The translations under genes were made by a program, and so were the position numbers. A DNA stretch of 64,000 nt from Luteibacter aegosomatissinici (lineage in GTDB: Bacteria; Pseudomonadota; Gammaproteobacteria; Xanthomonadales; Rhodanobacteraceae): positions 2,046,001-2,110,000 of the forward strand of contig NZ_CP095742.1 in the NCBI RefSeq assembly GCF_023078495.1, written 5' to 3'. This document shows, in pieces, positions 17,279 through 26,795 of this stretch; the first letter of the stretch is position 1; each line of letters begins with the position of its first letter. The notes under the pieces were generated by a model. It was not told the origin of the DNA. It saw only the letters and a list, made by a program, of their open reading frames with translations, and did no database searches.

Positions 17279-18138
17279 CCGTTATCCAGCGGCGTGATCA
17301 GCTTCAATCCGCTATTGACGAGGAAGAGGCCATCATCGGGCAGGGCATCCGCGCTGTAACCCTCGGCGTCTTTTGCCCATGGAATGGATTGCTTCGGGCC
17401 AGGCACGTAGCCTTGCCACGTGCCGTAGCGGTCATCCGGATGCGGGCCCGCACCGCGGTTGAGGTGATAGACGATAGGGACGCTTGCGTAGAAGTAGGGA
17501 TCGTTCGCGTGCGTGCCCGTCGTAGGAATGTTGAACGTCCAGTCCTTCGCCACGCGTAGCGCCGGCTTGGCCAGTACGTTACGCCAGACGTTCATCTCGG
17601 TATCGGAGCCCACGACGCCAAGGTTCACCTGTTGGACATCGGCATCGGCCACCTTGCCATCGCGGCCCACGCGGACCAGAAGGTAGACCGTTCCCTCGAC
17701 GCCCGCCTTTGCCGCGTTCATCGGATACGCGGGTGCAACGCGTGACGCGTAGCTGATCTGCTCGCCGCCCGCGCCCTCTTCACCGAACGTGGCACCGACG
17801 ATTCGCGCGGTGAACTGGTTGTCGTCCGGTGATTCCCGCTTTGCCACAAGGCGCAGGGTCATGTGGGCATGCGCCGCCACGGCGTGGCCGTCCTGTATCA
17901 CGGGATCGAAACGCCACTTGGGCGCGGCCGCGCCAATGAGGCCGACGATCTCGCCTGGCAGCTTCTCTTGTCGGTCAAGTGTGTAACCGGTGACGCTGCC
18001 ATCGGCGGCGACGCTGATATCACCCGTGACCAGCATGCTGGCCTCCATGCGCTTACGCGCCGCACCTGGGCCCGCCGCGATGGCCACGCCGGTCATCGCC
18101 AGGCCTGCCACACCTATCAACCACTGCTTACGCTTCAT
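17275..18138 (-). CDS. TonB C-terminal domain protein
   Basis: 287 residues from the ATG at 18138 (a GTG at 18147 would add three residues). N-terminal signal or anchor segment WLIGVAGLAMTGVAIAAG. Two regions look like TonB C-terminal domains: a weak one around GDISVAADGSVTGYTLDR and a clearer one at VAPAYPMNAAKAGVEGTVY, then VRVGRDGKVADADV. There is no Pro-rich spacer, so this is not a canonical periplasm-spanning TonB. Similar proteins in Xanthomonadales are annotated energy transducers. Specific role unknown. Confidence 0.7.
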   Translation of the reverse strand: MKRKQWLIGVAGLAMTGVAIAAGPGAARKRMEASMLVTGDISVAADGSVTGYTLDRQEKLPGEIVGLIGAAAPKWRFDPVIQDGHAVAAHAHMTLRLVAKRESPDDNQFTARIVGATFGEEGAGGEQISYASRVAPAYPMNAAKAGVEGTVYLLVRVGRDGKVADADVQQVNLGVVGSDTEMNVWRNVLAKPALRVAKDWTFNIPTTGTHANDPYFYASVPIVYHLNRGAGPHPDDRYGTWQGYVPGPKQSIPWAKDAEGYSADALPDDGLFLVNSGLKLITPLDNG

Positions 18139-18258
18139 CCGTGCCACTCCCTGCCTTGTGGAATACGTTGGAGCTCACCCTGTGTGCGATGCCGTTCGCG
18201 GCCATGCCATAGGTGCTCCACGCACGATTATGCAGCCGCGTCGTGGCAAATTCATGGC

Positions 18259-18903
18259 TTAGCGCGTAGGGATGACACCCGCCGGCGTGACGGCGTAGAC
18301 CTCGCGACCTGTAAGGTTCGCAACTTCATGCAGGCCTGTGAGTGTGCCGAATGCGGGCAACATACCCACGTCGCGATCGAACACGAACGCTGGCAAACGA
18401 TGCTTGCGCCATCCATCGCGCACCACGACGCCGGGATGCACGTGGCCTGCCAGCGTGTAGCCTTCGACATGCGGATGCGGGTGGTGGGAAAGCACAAAGG
18501 GTGGCATCGGCAGGCGGTCGGGTTGCGCGGTGATGCCGAGTGCGCCTACGTCGAAGTGGCGATCGTGGTTGCCAGTCACCAGCGTGATATCGATCGTGGC
18601 GTGGCGTTCGCGCCAGGCGCGCACATCATCGACCCACGCACTGCGCGCCGTGGCGGCGCCATGTACCAGGTCGCCAAGGATCACCAGCCGCGTGGGCTGC
18701 AAGCTGGCGAACAGGGCATCGAGCCGGTGCAGGTCATCTTCCGTATCGCCGCTGGGCACGGCAATGCCCGCACGGCGGAACACCGCGCCCTTGCCGAAGT
18801 GCACGTCAGCGACGAGCAGGGTGCGCTGCGCACCCCAGTAGATGGCCCGTTCCGGATGCAGCGTAAGCTGTTCGCCGGCGAGTTCGATATCACGCGTGAT
18901 CAT
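18259..18903 (-). CDS. pdeM: Ligase-associated DNA repair endonuclease PdeM
   Basis: Calcineurin-like metallophosphoesterase, 214 residues. Metal-binding motifs in order: ADVHFGKG, LGDLVHG, TGNHDR, LSHHPHP and AGHVHPG. It is the last gene of the four-gene repair operon, overlapping the helicase stop by 4 bp. Known PdeM proteins have DNA endonuclease/phosphodiesterase activity and occur with the Lhr-type helicase. Identification rests on motifs and gene order together. Confidence 0.93.
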   Translation of the reverse strand: MITRDIELAGEQLTLHPERAIYWGAQRTLLVADVHFGKGAVFRRAGIAVPSGDTEDDLHRLDALFASLQPTRLVILGDLVHGAATARSAWVDDVRAWRERHATIDITLVTGNHDRHFDVGALGITAQPDRLPMPPFVLSHHPHPHVEGYTLAGHVHPGVVVRDGWRKHRLPAFVFDRDVGMLPAFGTLTGLHEVANLTGREVYAVTPAGVIPTR

Positions 18904-21338
18904 GCCGTCCCCGCTTCAAGCGTGGCGAGCATGCGTTCCACGCGGGATTTCCAGTCATCCGTGGCGATCCCGCCGCGCAGCCTTTCCACCCACAGCGGGA
19001 ATGCCAGCGGGCTCAGCCGCTTCGGTTCGCGCCAGAGCAGCGTCGAGCGGGCTACGCGAAGCAGGCACGCGCGCAGGCGGGTGAAGTCGAGTTGCTGGTC
19101 AAGCACCTCGCGTTCGGCCTGCCATAGCAAGGGATGCTCCGGATCGTGTCGGCGCAGTACATCGAATAGCAGGCCGCTCGATGCCTGGAGTTGGCGCAGG
19201 GTCTTCGCTTGCGCCGGGTAACCGTTGAATACCAGCCCGGCGACGCGGGCGATTTCACGGAACTGGCGACGCGCGAGTTCCGACAGGTTCACGCTCGCGC
19301 GGATATCGCGATGCAACCAGGTGGGGTGTAGCAGCATGCGCATGGTTTCCGCGTTGAGTGCAGGCATGCGCGCGGCGGTGATGGCAAGGCCGTAGTCGTT
19401 CACGGCGTAGCCGTAATCGCCGGGCTGTATCCGCGCCAGGCGCCATGCGAGCACGGCCGCGAGGCCCTCATGGGCGAGGCGGCCGGCGAAGGGAAATACG
19501 AACAGGTAATCGCCCTCGCGCGTGCGAGTGCGTTCGCACAGGATCTCGTCGAGACCGGGCACCGCCGAATGCGCGCGCTGGATGGCAAGCAGTGGCCCAA
19601 GGGCGCGCATCTCGGCACTGCGCGGGTCCGGTGCCGCCAGAGTGCGGCGTAGTTCGTCGGAGAGTTCCCCGGAGAGCGGCAGGCGACCGCCCATCCAGCG
19701 GGGCACGCCGCCGCGCCGGTTCGGAGCCGCGCGCACGTAGGCGGTCATGTCGCGCACGCGCACCAGTTCGAGGTTGCGGCCAGCGAAAAGGAAGCGGTCG
19801 CCGGGGCGAAGGCGTGACACGAAGCTTTCCTCCACGGTACCCAGCCGCGCGCCCTTCATGTAACGGACCTGCAGGGTGCCATCGGAGGTAATCGTGCCGA
19901 TCGAGAGGCGATGCATGCGGGCGACGCGTCCGCTTTGCACGACGTAGCGTCCATCGACCTGAACCAGCTTGTGGTACTCGGGATAGCTCGCCAGGGCCGT
20001 GCCGCCCGTGCACAGGTAAGCGAGCACGGCATCAAAGCGATCGCGCGGCATGTTTGCGTATGCCAGCGATGTGGTGATCTCGGCGTACGCCTCGTCGGCC
20101 GTGAAACCACCGCCAAGCGCCATGGTCATCAGGTGCTGGGCCAGCACATCCAGGCAGCCGCGCATGGGGCGCCGAGGCTCCAGGTGGCCTTCACTGAGCG
20201 CGCGCCTCGCGGCATCGACCTCCGCCAGCTCCAGCAGATGGGTGGGCACGCAGAGGATGCGCGAGGGCATGCCCGGCTGATGGCCGCTGCGGCCCGCCCT
20301 TTGCAGCAGGCGCGCCACGCTTTTCGGGCTGCCGACCTGGATCACGCGCTCAACGCTTGAGAAATCCACGCCGAGGTCCAGGCTGGACGTGGCGACGACA
20401 CAGCGCAGCGCGCCGACGCGCAGGCCTTCCTCCGTCGCGAATCGCAGCTTCGGATCGATCGAGCCGTGATGCAGCGCGAGGGTCGCCGGTGCTTCCGGCC
20501 ACACGGAAGCAAGGGCTTCGTGCCACAGCTCCGCTTGCGATCGGGTGTTGGCGAAGACCAGGCTGCTGCGCGCTTCCATCACCGCCTTGAGCACACGCGG
20601 TAGCTGGGTGAGGCCGAGATGGCCGGCCCAGGGGAATCGTTCACCGCCTTCGGGCACGGCCGTATCGATGATGGTCTTCTTTCGCGCCGCCGCGCCTACG
20701 AGGACGCCATCGCCGGTGAGCGCTTTCAGCGCTTCATCCAGGTTGCCCAGCGTGGCCGAGAGCCCCCAGATGCGTGCTTCGGGCTGCCACTGGCGCAGGC
20801 GGGTCAGCCCGAGCTGCAGGAGCGTGCCCCGCTTGTTGCCGATCAGTTCGTGCCACTCATCGACCACCACGCCGCGCAGCGTCGCGAAGCGCTCGCGGGC
20901 GTCGGGGTAGCTGAGTAACAGCGCAAGGCTTTCCGGCGTGGTCACCAGTAGCTCGCAGGCGCCACGACGCAACCGCGCGCGCTCCGCACTGCCACTGTCG
21001 CCCGTACGGCGCAGCACACGCCACGGTAGGTCCATGGCCTCCACGGCGGCGGCAAGGTGCTGCGTGGTATCGGTGGCCAGCGAACGGAGCGGGGTAATCC
21101 ATAGAAGGCGCAGGCCCGTGCCTGGGTTCAGCACGCCATCGATCAGTGGCCCGCCCGCCGCCGCGAGCGTCTTGCCCGTACCGGTGGGTGCGTGCACCAG
21201 GCCATGCTTGCCTGCGGCCCATTGCTTCCAGGCGGTGCGCTGGAACGACGCCGGGCGGCGCGCCTGCGCGGTGAACCACGCTACGAGGCGCGCCTCAGCC
21301 CGACGCCAGGCGGCGGAGGTCGTCAAGTTTGTCGGCAT
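18900..21338 (-). CDS. Ligase-associated Lhr-type DEXH helicase
   Basis: ATP-dependent 3'-5' helicase of the Lhr-core family, 812 residues. Walker A is VHAPTGTGKTLAA, motif II is VVDEWHEL, motif III SATLGNLDEAL, and motif VI QRAGRSGHQPGMPS. The C-terminal Lhr winged-helix/DUF4145-like extension is present. The start at 21338 overlaps the end of the ligase gene by 44 bp; the upstream extension of the frame to 21659 is low-complexity shadow sequence inside the ligase gene. Part of the exonuclease-ligase-helicase-PdeM operon. Confidence 0.92.
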   Translation of the reverse strand: MPTNLTTSAAWRRAEARLVAWFTAQARRPASFQRTAWKQWAAGKHGLVHAPTGTGKTLAAAGGPLIDGVLNPGTGLRLLWITPLRSLATDTTQHLAAAVEAMDLPWRVLRRTGDSGSAERARLRRGACELLVTTPESLALLLSYPDARERFATLRGVVVDEWHELIGNKRGTLLQLGLTRLRQWQPEARIWGLSATLGNLDEALKALTGDGVLVGAAARKKTIIDTAVPEGGERFPWAGHLGLTQLPRVLKAVMEARSSLVFANTRSQAELWHEALASVWPEAPATLALHHGSIDPKLRFATEEGLRVGALRCVVATSSLDLGVDFSSVERVIQVGSPKSVARLLQRAGRSGHQPGMPSRILCVPTHLLELAEVDAARRALSEGHLEPRRPMRGCLDVLAQHLMTMALGGGFTADEAYAEITTSLAYANMPRDRFDAVLAYLCTGGTALASYPEYHKLVQVDGRYVVQSGRVARMHRLSIGTITSDGTLQVRYMKGARLGTVEESFVSRLRPGDRFLFAGRNLELVRVRDMTAYVRAAPNRRGGVPRWMGGRLPLSGELSDELRRTLAAPDPRSAEMRALGPLLAIQRAHSAVPGLDEILCERTRTREGDYLFVFPFAGRLAHEGLAAVLAWRLARIQPGDYGYAVNDYGLAITAARMPALNAETMRMLLHPTWLHRDIRASVNLSELARRQFREIARVAGLVFNGYPAQAKTLRQLQASSGLLFDVLRRHDPEHPLLWQAEREVLDQQLDFTRLRACLLRVARSTLLWREPKRLSPLAFPLWVERLRGGIATDDWKSRVERMLATLEAGTA

Positions 21339-22890
21339 CGCGGATCGCAAGGTCGGTACGCCAGCGCAGGATGCGCGGAAAGCGCACCGCCACGCCGGCC
21401 TTATGGCGCCCCGAGGCCTGGATGGCTTCGAAGGCGAGTTCGAATACATGGGTGGGCTGTACCGAGCGCACGGGCCCGAAACGATCGACGGTGTTGGCGC
21501 GGATCCAGCGATCAAGTCGGCCGATCTCGTCGTCGTCGAGGCCGGAGTAGGCCTTGGCCACGGGCACCAGCGCCTCGCCATCCCACACGCCGAAGGTGTA
21601 GTCGGTGAACAGGCCTGAGCGGCGGCCGTGGCCGGGCTGTGCGTAAAGCAGCACGGCATCGATCGTGTACGGATCCACCTTCCATTTCCACCAGTCGCCG
21701 CGCTTGCGGCCGACGCGGTAGGGCGAATCCAGGCGCTTCAGCATCAGGCCCTCGGTGCGGCGTTCGCGCGCTTCGCCGCGGATGGCGGTGAGATCGTTCC
21801 ATGCGTTTGCGGGTACGGCGGGTGAGAGCATGAACACTGGCCCGTGGCCCGCCAGTAATGCGGCGAGCCGAGTCCGGCGTTCGTGCAGTGGCGTTTCGCG
21901 CAGGTCCTTGCCGTCCAGCTCAAGCAGGTCGTAGGCCATGAGCCGCACGGGCGTATCGGCGAGCAGCTTTGGGCCGGGCTTGAGTTTGCCGATGCGTTTC
22001 TGCAGTGCGGCGAACAGCAGCGGGTGCACTTCGTCCAGCGACCAGGCGAGGATTTCCCCGTCGATCACGCAGCCATCGGGCAATGTGCGCGCTGCCGTTT
22101 CCAGCTCCGGGAAGCGCCCGTCGAGGCGTTCTTCACCACGCGACCAGAGAATCGCCTCGTCACCACGGCGCATCAGTTGCGCGCGAATGCCGTCCCACTT
22201 CCACTCGGCTAGCCAATCGGTGACGGGACCAAGCGTCTCGACCTCATGTTCGAGCGGTGACGCGAGGAAGAACGGGTAGGGGCGCTCGCCCGCGTGTTCG
22301 TCCGCGCGCTCGGGTTCGGCCAGGGCCCGGAAAGCGTCGGCCGAAGGTTTCCACGTGCCGCTGAGGCGATGTGCAATCAGGTCGGTCGGCAGCGATGTCC
22401 ATTGCGCGATTGCTTGTACGACAAGGCGTTGCGATACACCGACACGCAGCGAGCCGGTCAGGAGCTTATTGACCAGGAACACCTGCGCGGCGGGCAGGTC
22501 GCGCCAGCAGTCGCGCAACGTCTCCACGCGTTCCGTGGACTCGAGGCGCCCCAGCGAGGGCAGGCGCGCCTCCATCCACACGTGCAGCGGCGTATCGGTG
22601 CCATCCGCTTCGCGACGCGGCAGCATCAGTGCAATGGTCTCCGCCAGGTCACCCACATGGGCGTAGCTGTCGTCGATCAGCCAGTCGGCATAGCCGGTCT
22701 CGGCGGCCAGCGCCGTTCGCAGTTCGGTCGACGTGGCGGTGCGTTTGAGCTTGCCGCCGCCAAGCACATACACCGCCCAGGCGGCATCTTCGGGCGGCGC
22801 ATCGGCGAAGTAGGCGGCCATGGCATCACGCTTGGCACTGGTCGATGCGGTGCGGTCCAGTGCGTCGTAGAGGGTGGCGAAGCGGCGCAT
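21295..22890 (-). CDS. ATP-dependent DNA ligase (repair cluster)
   Basis: 531 residues. The adenylation motif AEWKWDGIRAQL gives K231 as the nucleotide-accepting lysine. Motif III (VIDGEILAW), motif IV (EGLMLKRLDSPY) and motif V (KWKVDPYTIDAVLLYA) follow, and an OB-fold finishes the protein. The N-terminal all-helical domain corresponds to the DNA-binding domain of LigB/LigC-type enzymes. Overlaps the exonuclease stop by one base and the helicase start by 44 bp. Confidence 0.95.
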   Translation of the reverse strand: MRRFATLYDALDRTASTSAKRDAMAAYFADAPPEDAAWAVYVLGGGKLKRTATSTELRTALAAETGYADWLIDDSYAHVGDLAETIALMLPRREADGTDTPLHVWMEARLPSLGRLESTERVETLRDCWRDLPAAQVFLVNKLLTGSLRVGVSQRLVVQAIAQWTSLPTDLIAHRLSGTWKPSADAFRALAEPERADEHAGERPYPFFLASPLEHEVETLGPVTDWLAEWKWDGIRAQLMRRGDEAILWSRGEERLDGRFPELETAARTLPDGCVIDGEILAWSLDEVHPLLFAALQKRIGKLKPGPKLLADTPVRLMAYDLLELDGKDLRETPLHERRTRLAALLAGHGPVFMLSPAVPANAWNDLTAIRGEARERRTEGLMLKRLDSPYRVGRKRGDWWKWKVDPYTIDAVLLYAQPGHGRRSGLFTDYTFGVWDGEALVPVAKAYSGLDDDEIGRLDRWIRANTVDRFGPVRSVQPTHVFELAFEAIQASGRHKAGVAVRFPRILRWRTDLAIRDADKLDDLRRLASG

Positions 22891-23909
22891 CAGTCGCCTT
22901 CCTCGCTGGCGCGTGCGTCCGGCATCTCGCCGAGTGAACGTAGTGAGCGGGCGTCGTGGCCGCGTTCGCGCAGATAACGGATCAACGCCTCGCCATCACC
23001 GTGGGTCACGTAGATCCGCTTCGCGCCGCAGTCTTCCACGCTGCGGATCAATCCCGGCCAATCCGCGTGATCGGACACGATGAAGCCGCGATCGTAGCCG
23101 CGGCGGCGCCGCGCACCGCGCACCTGCATCCAGCCGGAGGCGAACCCGGTAGAGGCTTTCGAGAAGCGTTTCATCCACGGCGCGCCGGCAGCCGAGGGCG
23201 GGGCGAGGATGAGTTCCCCGGCGAAATCGCGGCCGTGGGCGGTTTCGCTGACCGCCTCGGTCGGCACCATGTGCACACCCGCCTCGCGGTAATCCTCCAC
23301 CAGTCGCACCATGGCGCCATGCAGGTAAACCGCGCGGTCGGTGCGCGTGGCGAGCTCGGCAAGGACCCGCTGCGCCTTGCCCAGCGCGTAGCAAAACAGC
23401 ACGGCCGGGATGCCACGTTCGGCGCAATCCGCCCACCACCCCATCAGGTCGTCGATCACCTCACCCATCGGCGGCCATCGGTAGATCGGCAGGCCGAACG
23501 TGGATTCGGTGACGAAGACATCGCACGGTACGGGCTCAAACGGTGCGCAGGTGGGATCCGGGTCGCGTTTGTAATCGCCCGACACCACGGCGACCTTGCC
23601 GCGGCCCTCGATGCGCACCTGCGCGGCCCCCAGCACATGGCCGGAGGGGTGAAGGCTAAGCACCGTCTCGCCCAGCGTGAACCGTTCACCGTAGTCGTAG
23701 GCGCGAAGGGTGGCCGTGGCGCCGAGCCGCTCGCGCATCAGCGCCGAGCCCGCGCTGGCCACGTGATACAGCGCGCTGCCTGCACGCGCATGGTCCCCGT
23801 GCGCGTGCGTGACCACGGCGCGGGCGACCGGCAGCATGGGGTCGATATAGAAATCGCCCGCCGGGCAGTAAAGCCCTTCAGGGCGGGGTAGCAGCAGGTC
23901 GCTATCCAT
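22890..23909 (-). CDS. Ligase-associated MBL-fold exonuclease
   Basis: 339 residues, metallo-beta-lactamase/beta-CASP-like nuclease of the SNM1/Pso2 type. The metal motif is VVTHAHGDHARAG, followed by LHPSGHVLGAAQV and VVSGDYKRDPD, with a late DHADWPGL. First gene of the repair operon. Proteins at this position are annotated ligase-associated DNA damage response exonuclease. A degenerate REP lies 45 bp upstream of its start. Confidence 0.92.
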   Translation of the reverse strand: MDSDLLLPRPEGLYCPAGDFYIDPMLPVARAVVTHAHGDHARAGSALYHVASAGSALMRERLGATATLRAYDYGERFTLGETVLSLHPSGHVLGAAQVRIEGRGKVAVVSGDYKRDPDPTCAPFEPVPCDVFVTESTFGLPIYRWPPMGEVIDDLMGWWADCAERGIPAVLFCYALGKAQRVLAELATRTDRAVYLHGAMVRLVEDYREAGVHMVPTEAVSETAHGRDFAGELILAPPSAAGAPWMKRFSKASTGFASGWMQVRGARRRRGYDRGFIVSDHADWPGLIRSVEDCGAKRIYVTHGDGEALIRYLRERGHDARSLRSLGEMPDARASEEGD

Positions 23910-23953
23910 GGCCCGACGCTAGGCGGCGGGGCGTCAAGGCCGCGTAGGTATCC

Positions 23954-23979
23954 TGTAGGACGGCGCTCGCGCGCGATCC
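23954..23979 (+). repeat. Degenerate REP element
   Basis: Variant of the same repeat (TGTAGGACGGCGCTCGCGCG then CGATCC), lying between the repair operon and the end of the ABC exporter gene. Confidence 0.6.
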
Positions 23980-23988
23980 GGCCCCGCC

Positions 23989-25752
23989 TCAAGCCACGAA
24001 CTGCAGTCGCGCCAGTTCGGCATAAAGGCCGCCCTGGGCCAGCAACTGCTCATGGGTGCCCTGGGCCACGATCCGGCCGGCCTCCATCACCACGATCCGG
24101 TCCGCCCGTTGCACGGTGGCCAGGCGGTGGGCGATGACCAGCGTCGTGCGACCCTTTTCAAGCCGCTCCAGCGCCTGCTGGATCGCCGCTTCCGACTGCG
24201 CATCCAGTGCCGAGGTCGCTTCATCCAGCAGCAGTAGCGGCGCATCGCGCAGGATGGCGCGAGCGATGGCGATGCGCTGCTTCTGGCCGCCTGACAGGCG
24301 CACGCCACGTTCGCCCAGCGCCGCCTCGTAGCCTTCCGGCAGTGCGGAGAGGAATCCGTCGGCTTCGGCGAGGCGCGCGGCTTCACGCACCTCATCATTC
24401 GTCGCGTTCTCACGGCCGAAGCGAATATTGTCCGCAGCACTGCCGCCAAAGATCACCGTCTCCTGCGGCACGAGCGCAATGGAGCCACGCAGGTCGGGCA
24501 GGGCCAGCGCGCGCAGGTCCACGCCATCGAAGCGAATGGAGCCCGACTTCGGATCGTGGAAGCGGAGCAGCAGGCTGAACACGGTGCTCTTGCCGGCGCC
24601 CGAGGGGCCTACCAGGGCGACGGTTTCGCCTGGCGCGATGTCGAGGGTGAAGTCCGAGAGGGCCGCTACGTCTGGGCGTGACGGGTAACGGAATTCCACG
24701 TGGTCGAAATGCAGCGAGCCGGTGACCGGCACCGGCAGCGGTTCCGGTGCCTCGGGCGTGCGGATCAGCGGCTGCTCGGCGAACAACTCGCCGATGCGCT
24801 CCATGGCGCCGGCGGCGCTCAGTACATCCCCCCACACCTCGGACAGGCCCGCCACCGAGCCGGCGGCGAAGATGGCATAGAGCACGAACTGGCTGAGCAC
24901 ACCTGGCTGCAGGGTGCCGGCGATCACATCGCGCGCGCCACTCCACAGCACGAGCGTGATCGCGCCAAAGATCAGGACGATGACCGCCGCGGTAAGCAGC
25001 GAGCGCATGCCGATGCGGCGACGCGCCGTGGCCAGGGCCAACGCGATGGCATCGGCATAGCGGCGGCTCTCGATCGGTTCGCGGTTATAGGCCTTCACCG
25101 CCTGTGCGGCATTGAGCGTCTCGTTTGCCACCGCGGCCGCATCGGCGATGCGGTCCTGGCTATGCCGTGAGAGCTTTTGCACGCGGCGGCCGAAGATGAG
25201 GATCGGCAACATCACCGCAGGGATGACCAATGCCGTGAGGCCGGCGAGGTGCGGACTCGTCCAGGCCATCGCCACGGCCGAGCCGATCAGCATCACGGCG
25301 CTGCGCAGCGCGACGGAAATGCCCGAGCCCACCAGCGTCTGGACCACCTCGGTATCGGTACCGAGGCGCGAGGTGAGCTCGCCCACGCGGGTGCTTTCAT
25401 AGAAGCCCACGTCGAGGCCGATGACGTGCTTGTATAGCGCGGCCCTGAGCGAGGCGAGCGAACGCTCACCCAGCAACGCGATGCAGTAGTAGCGCCCGGC
25501 CGTGGCGATGGCGAGCACCACCGCCACCGCAAACAGGGCCAGGAAGGTGCCATTGATGGTGGCGACGTTCGAGGCGAGGAAGCCCCGGTCGATGATGTGG
25601 CGGAGCGCCGGGGGCAGGGCCAGTGAGGCGCCGGAGGACAGGGCCAGGAACACCAGCCAGCCAAACACAAGGCCCTTGTGCGGCTTCATGAACGGCCAAA
25701 GGTTGCGCAACGCGCCGATATTGCGTGATTTCGCCCTGCGTTCGCCGCTCAT
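23989..25752 (-). CDS. MsbA-like ABC exporter (fused TM and ATPase)
   Basis: 587 residues from the ATG at 25752. The frame extends to a GTG at 25821 but that has no ribosome site. Six transmembrane helices occupy about 20-310, then an ATPase with Walker A GPSGAGKST, signature LSGGQKQR, Walker B LLLLDEATSALD and the H-loop in VIAHRLAT. Half-transporter that should dimerise. Substrate cannot be told from sequence; relatives move lipids, peptides or drugs. Stands alone after the repair operon. Confidence 0.85.
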   Translation of the reverse strand: MSGERRAKSRNIGALRNLWPFMKPHKGLVFGWLVFLALSSGASLALPPALRHIIDRGFLASNVATINGTFLALFAVAVVLAIATAGRYYCIALLGERSLASLRAALYKHVIGLDVGFYESTRVGELTSRLGTDTEVVQTLVGSGISVALRSAVMLIGSAVAMAWTSPHLAGLTALVIPAVMLPILIFGRRVQKLSRHSQDRIADAAAVANETLNAAQAVKAYNREPIESRRYADAIALALATARRRIGMRSLLTAAVIVLIFGAITLVLWSGARDVIAGTLQPGVLSQFVLYAIFAAGSVAGLSEVWGDVLSAAGAMERIGELFAEQPLIRTPEAPEPLPVPVTGSLHFDHVEFRYPSRPDVAALSDFTLDIAPGETVALVGPSGAGKSTVFSLLLRFHDPKSGSIRFDGVDLRALALPDLRGSIALVPQETVIFGGSAADNIRFGRENATNDEVREAARLAEADGFLSALPEGYEAALGERGVRLSGGQKQRIAIARAILRDAPLLLLDEATSALDAQSEAAIQQALERLEKGRTTLVIAHRLATVQRADRIVVMEAGRIVAQGTHEQLLAQGGLYAELARLQFVA

Positions 25753-25922
25753 TCCTGTATCTGGCTCCTGGTCGTTCGCATACGGATGGGGCTGGGCCGT
25801 GCTGTATTCAATCGCTGCCACCGGGGTGGTGGCCGGGCCAGCACGCCATGCAATTGGCAGAGCCTAGTTCAATGCACTGCCGAGCGAAAGAAATTGCGGT
25901 TCTTCGCGTCATCTGGAGGTAG

Positions 25923-25973
25923 ATGAATGCACGCCTTTCGGTGTTCGCGATTGTCTTGACGGCGTCGCGTTGA
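25923..25973 (+). CDS. Possible 16-residue leader peptide
   Basis: A short frame encoding MNARLSVFAIVLTASR with a strong ribosome site (GGAGG) five bases before its ATG. It ends 38 bp before the His-rich protein start. It may be a leader peptide or a remnant; nothing else supports it. Confidence 0.3.
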   Translation: MNARLSVFAIVLTASR

Positions 25974-26011
25974 AAGGCGACGTTGTGCTCCACCACTCAC
26001 GGGAGAACAGC

Positions 26012-26230
26012 ATGACTAACCACACCGACGGAAACGCAACCCGCACGCGTACGCGTCTTCTCGGCCTGCTCGTGCTGGGCGCCGCCTTCATGGCGCCGCT
26101 TGCCGCCCAGGCCGATGATCATCATCCGCCGCACCACCCGACGCGCCACAAGGTGTGCAAGCCGCATCGCGTGTATGACAGCCACCACCACTACCACACC
26201 GTGCAGCAGTGCCATTGGGTCACGCGCTGA
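26012..26230 (+). CDS. Small exported His-rich protein
   Basis: 72 residues from the ATG at 26012, with GGGAG upstream. The signal peptide (RLLGLLVLGAAFMAPLAAQA) should be cut near residue 34. The mature piece of about 38 residues holds 11 histidines and two cysteines (HHPPHHPTRHKVCKPH; SHHHYHTVQQCHW), a strong candidate for binding nickel, copper or zinc in the periplasm. No enzyme motif. Not recognised as a named family. Located before the iron-uptake cluster, which may or may not be meaningful. Confidence 0.75.
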   Translation: MTNHTDGNATRTRTRLLGLLVLGAAFMAPLAAQADDHHPPHHPTRHKVCKPHRVYDSHHHYHTVQQCHWVTR

Positions 26231-26239
26231 TCGGAGCGA

Positions 26240-26306
26240 TGTAGGAGCGCGCTTGCGCGCGATCCGGGTTGAGGCACGCCCGATCGCGCGCGAGTGCGCT
26301 CCTGCA
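26240..26306. repeat. Inverted REP pair
   Basis: Two REP copies facing each other (26240-26266 forward and 26281-26306 reverse) with a 14-bp gap, able to form a large cruciform. It follows the His-rich gene by 9 bp and may stabilise or terminate its message. Confidence 0.75.
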
Positions 26307-26384
26307 CAACCTGGGGTTTCTAAGTGGGGCCTAAGGAACATCGATTAGGGTGGATCGCGTTCCACTCTTCGGTTCTCCGGCAAG

Positions 26385-26795
26385 ATGCCCGCACGTTCGA
26401 CCAAGGCGCCACGTACCCACACTCGCTTGCCGCTTGGCCCCTCGGGAGCCCAGGCCCTGGGCGCTCAGATTCGTGAGGCGCGCCTGGCCGCCGACATGCG
26501 TATCGAAGATCTGTCCGCGCTGAGTGGTGTCCACCGTTCGCAAATTTCGCGCATTGAACGCGGCATCGCAGTGACCCTGACGCCGACGGCGCGCGGTCTG
26601 TGCGAATGCCTGGGCATTCCGCTGCCGATCGACGCGGGGCAGGGCAAGGCCGTTTTACTCAGCGCGCGCGTCGCCGCCTTGGTGCACGCGTACCCGGATG
26701 CTTCCGAGCACGTGCTGCGTGCGCTGGAAGACATAGAGCGGCAGTTCGGGCCCGTCAGCCCCAAAGACCGTCGCAAGCGGTCGAAAGCCCCCTGA
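26385..26795 (+). CDS. XRE-family transcription regulator
   Basis: 136 residues. A helix-turn-helix domain spans about 24-80: LGAQIREARLAADMRIEDLS and GVHRSQISRIERG are textbook XRE features. The C-terminal region is helical with no clear ligand domain. The last 41 bp overlap the end of the convergent Sel1 gene. Targets are unknown; the nearby iron genes are a possibility without evidence. Confidence 0.85.
   Translation: MPARSTKAPRTHTRLPLGPSGAQALGAQIREARLAADMRIEDLSALSGVHRSQISRIERGIAVTLTPTARGLCECLGIPLPIDAGQGKAVLLSARVAALVHAYPDASEHVLRALEDIERQFGPVSPKDRRKRSKAP

Noticed and set aside
17863-19221. 452-codon plus-strand frame over the TonB-like and pdeM genes
   Set aside because: Crosses two convincing minus-strand genes and the gap between them; no domain recognised.
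21335-21659. N-terminal extension of the helicase frame
   Set aside because: Lies wholly inside the ligase gene on the same strand in another frame, with low-complexity sequence; family helicases begin near 21338.
18259-23909. Ligase/helicase/nuclease block as a new defence system
   Set aside because: Order and motifs match the already described ligase-associated DNA damage response cluster, so it is known and not new.
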